Positions 13,128 to 14,984 of a stretch of DNA of 14,984 bases are shown in pieces. Each line of letters opens with the position of its first letter. Position 1 is the first letter of the stretch. Below the pieces are notes generated by a model. It ran no database searches, was not told the origin of the DNA, and saw only the letters and a list, made by a program, of their open reading frames with translations. The position numbers and the translations under genes are program-made. This DNA comes from Treponema sp. (GTDB taxonomy: Bacteria; Spirochaetota; Spirochaetia; Treponematales; Treponemataceae), in the NCBI GenBank assembly GCA_017617145.1, contig JAFZWX010000142.1, forward strand, positions 1-14,984. The letters run 5' to 3'.

Positions 13128-14252
13128 TTAGAATGCAAGAGAAACATTCAAATTAGCACCATAAGTATGTGCATTTGCGCCTGTAACATCAATCGATGCA
13201 TTAACCGAAAGACCAATCTGCAAATCAGAGAAAACATTGTAAATAAAGTTTGCATTAATATCAGAGTTTGTACCTGAATATTTTTCTCCATCGTAAGCAA
13301 GTACAAAGTTTCCATTTAAGTCAAAACAAAGATTTCCTGCTGTTACAGTAAAACCTGCAGAAGGAGTAATTTTTCCTGATGCAGCCATTGCAGAACTATT
13401 AACACTTATAAACTGCTTGAATGGTCCCTGTTCTGCCGATCCGTAAGTAACTCCTGCATTAATTGAAAGCATTTGTGTCGGGAAAATCATCAAAGAGAAT
13501 GCAGAATAGTTCATCATATCTTCAAAGTTAACAAAACCTAAAGAAGTAGCAAGATTATAATAAACAATATTTGTAATTGGACCAGAAAGAATAAGGTTTG
13601 CATAGCAAAGATTTTCTTTATCTTCACCTGAACCACAATCTAACAGATAGAATGCATCAATTTTAAAACTCTGATTTCCTGCAAAAGAAGGGAATTCTAG
13701 AGAAGCTCCGATTGGAACAATAGGATAAGCCATTCTGTAGATATCATTATCTTTTTCAGAAGGGAATGTCATAGAAACATTCAAGGAATTAAGAAGTCCT
13801 GTATAACCAGCAAGTAAGCCAAAATTAACAACAGGAAGATTATATGAAACTGAAATTCCATCAATAGTCTGAGAAAGAACAGCAGTAGAAGTATCTACAT
13901 AATAAAAGCGGCCCGCATTAAGCGAAAGAAGACCTGAACCAGCCTGGACATCACCTGCAACCTTAAGAAGCGGAACATCAAAAATCTGAAGGAACTGTGG
14001 ATCAACATCCTTCATAATAGTCAGGTAATACTTATAGATTGTTTCGCCAGAAAGTGAAAAACCAGAATCCTCACCAAGAGGAGAATTGAACCACAATGAA
14101 ATACCGTTAGACTGTTTAAAAGTCAGGTCATTATCTGGAGCTGCAATTGAAACGCCAGAATCATTTGATAAAAGTCCACCCCATTCCATAGCAGAGAGAG
14201 GGAACGCCAAAAGACAAAGTACTGTACAAATAGATATTATAACTTTCTTCAT
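13128..14252 (-). CDS. Probable outer-membrane beta-barrel protein
   Basis: The 374-residue product begins with a signal peptide (MKKVIISICTVLCLLAFPLS, then A, cleaved near AMEW). The rest is rich in Gly, Asn, Ser and aromatic residues in alternating patterns, and it ends NVSLAF; a terminal Phe is typical of barrels recognised by BamA. I do not recognise the family. ATG 14252 has AGAGG about 7 bases upstream; an upstream in-frame start at 14297 would place a basic, non-signal segment in front and lies inside the preceding gene. It is 10 bases downstream of the small secreted protein gene and 32 bases upstream of the FecR gene, so the three probably share a transcript. Confidence 0.7.
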   Translation of the reverse strand: MKKVIISICTVLCLLAFPLSAMEWGGLLSNDSGVSIAAPDNDLTFKQSNGISLWFNSPLGEDSGFSLSGETIYKYYLTIMKDVDPQFLQIFDVPLLKVAGDVQAGSGLLSLNAGRFYYVDTSTAVLSQTIDGISVSYNLPVVNFGLLAGYTGLLNSLNVSMTFPSEKDNDIYRMAYPIVPIGASLEFPSFAGNQSFKIDAFYLLDCGSGEDKENLCYANLILSGPITNIVYYNLATSLGFVNFEDMMNYSAFSLMIFPTQMLSINAGVTYGSAEQGPFKQFISVNSSAMAASGKITPSAGFTVTAGNLCFDLNGNFVLAYDGEKYSGTNSDINANFIYNVFSDLQIGLSVNASIDVTGANAHTYGANLNVSLAF

Positions 14253-14262
14253 ATATAACCTC

Positions 14263-14739
14263 TTACTCCACTTCCATTTCCATACATTCGTCAGCACCGT
14301 ATTCCATCATACAGGCTGTAAGAATATTAAGAGCTTCGGCACCTGATACAATTGAATTCGGATCAGCTGTTTCAGAAATTACACCGTCTGTTTTGAATTG
14401 CTTGAATGCATAACGAGGAGAACCTTTCGTAATTCTGAACATAAGGCCACCTTTAATATCCGGCCAGATTTGAGCATAAATGAACGCAAGGTTTGCCATA
14501 AACACAGAATCATAAGAACCTACATCTTCCGGCAGTTGTCCGCGTGAAAGAAGCGCATTTACAGCGTCATCATAATCTGCATCTTCAGAAATAAGTCCCT
14601 GATGAATTGCAGATAAATAACAAACTTGTCCATAAGTAACTTCATCTGAATTAAGAATATCAGTTACGACATCGGCTGACTGTGCAAATGCAAGTCCACC
14701 AACAAACAATACAAATAATACTGAAATAATACGTCTCAT
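14263..14739 (-). CDS. Small secreted protein of unknown function
   Basis: From ATG 14739 the protein is 158 residues with a clean signal peptide (MRRIISVLFVLFVGGLAFA, cleavage before QSAD). The mature part is acidic and apparently all-helical. VTYGQVCYLSAIHQGLISED followed by ADYDDAVNALLSRG suggests repeated helical hairpins, loosely like SLH modules, but this is not an assignment. It ends CMMEYGADECMEMEVE. A longer frame begins at 14760, but that stretch contains the -10 box, and no Shine-Dalgarno precedes any of the three ATGs. With transcription predicted at the ATG itself, translation is probably leaderless. It heads the envelope operon. Confidence 0.7.
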   Translation of the reverse strand: MRRIISVLFVLFVGGLAFAQSADVVTDILNSDEVTYGQVCYLSAIHQGLISEDADYDDAVNALLSRGQLPEDVGSYDSVFMANLAFIYAQIWPDIKGGLMFRITKGSPRYAFKQFKTDGVISETADPNSIVSGAEALNILTACMMEYGADECMEMEVE

Positions 14740-14746
14740 AAAGTAC

Positions 14747-14775
14747 ATTTTACAACACAATTTGCTTGTTGTCTA
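14747..14775 (-). promoter_or_regulatory. Promoter of the envelope operon
   Basis: Read on the minus strand, TAGACA (14775-14770), exactly 17 bases and TAAAAT (14752-14747). The -10 box ends 7 bases before ATG 14739, so the transcript should start at the start codon. Confidence 0.55.
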
Positions 14776-14861
14776 TAAAAAAACTTTTCACTTTTTTGTT
14801 GCCGATTTGTATTTTTTTCAATATCTTTTATAGAAAGAACATAAAAAAGAGGTAAATATAT

Positions 14862-14984
14862 ATGGCTAAACAATTGTTATTCAGCGAAGACGCACGCAAA
14901 AAGCTTTTGAGCGGTGTTGAGCAGATTTCAAAGGCAGTTAAAACAACTTTGGGACCTTGTGGACGAATGGTTATGCTGGACAAA
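14862..14984 (+). CDS. groEL: Chaperonin GroEL (N-terminal fragment, runs off the window)
   Basis: The first 41 residues, [20 protein letters not shown] then [20 protein letters not shown] and K, are a clear GroEL N-terminus; the 60-kDa ring chaperonin assists folding in the cytoplasm with ATP. ATG 14862 follows an AGAGG site about 8 bases upstream. In the nucleotide-binding loop the usual GPKGRNV reads GPCGRMV, an unusual double change, though the neighbouring TLGP is intact. No groES gene and no CIRCE-like inverted repeat (TTAGCACTC...GAGTGCTAA) lies in the 122 bases upstream. TTGCCG at 14799-14804 with TATCTT at 14822-14827 is the best promoter guess and is weak. Confidence 0.95.
   Translation, partial: MAKQLLFSEDARKKLLSGVEQISKAVKTTLGPCGRMVMLDK

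Overview
The window looks like chromosomal DNA of a low-GC, gut- or rumen-type Treponema (spirochaete) or close relative. The reasons are the spirochaete-like start of GroEL at the right edge, a secreted FecR-domain protein next to a probable outer-membrane barrel, and many small palindromic repeats between genes. The genus call is inference from recognised protein features, not from a search.

Layout. Positions 1-264 hold the frameshifted, internally deleted remnant of a small gene. It is followed at once by an intact gene joining a GNAT acetyltransferase to a family-I pyrophosphatase-like domain (267-1061, +). Convergent to it is a two-gene minus-strand unit: a Nudix hydrolase (1822-2283) and a PgeF/YfiH laccase-domain protein (1036-1815). 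A palindromic repeat at 2283-2361 separates that unit from a plus-strand pair, a YcaQ/AlkX-type DNA glycosylase (2411-3613) and a GNAT protein (3619-4221). A separately promoted serine hydrolase (4395-5372) comes next, with a probable decayed short ORF overlapping its stop codon.

The middle is minus strand: a Na+/alanine (AGCS) symporter (7258-8691) and a PlsC-type acyltransferase with a C-terminal zinc ribbon (5525-6862). The 395 bases between them are rich in structure: a 39-bp-period hairpin array, a strong minus-strand terminator at 6993-7016 and a nested hairpin at 6889-6977. Upstream of the symporter, on the plus strand, lies a tRNA-Cys(GCA) with its own consensus promoter and a terminator.

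The right third is a minus-strand run. A small secreted protein (14263-14739), a probable outer-membrane barrel (13128-14252) and a FecR-domain protein (12130-13095) form one envelope operon. Then come a single-chain ECF transporter energizing module (ATPase-ATPase-T, 9924-12092), a zinc-ribbon Nudix hydrolase (9386-9934) and a three-helix membrane protein (9114-9389), with overlapping reading frames. Divergent from the envelope operon, groEL begins at 14862 and runs off the edge.

The least ordinary items are the 39-bp hairpin array in the symporter 3' UTR, the single-polypeptide ECF module with no S component nearby, the acetyltransferase-pyrophosphatase fusion, and a palindromic repeat that places -35-like boxes facing outward on both sides. 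Several genes also appear to start at or within a few bases of their predicted transcription start. I saw no CRISPR array, phage or transposase gene.
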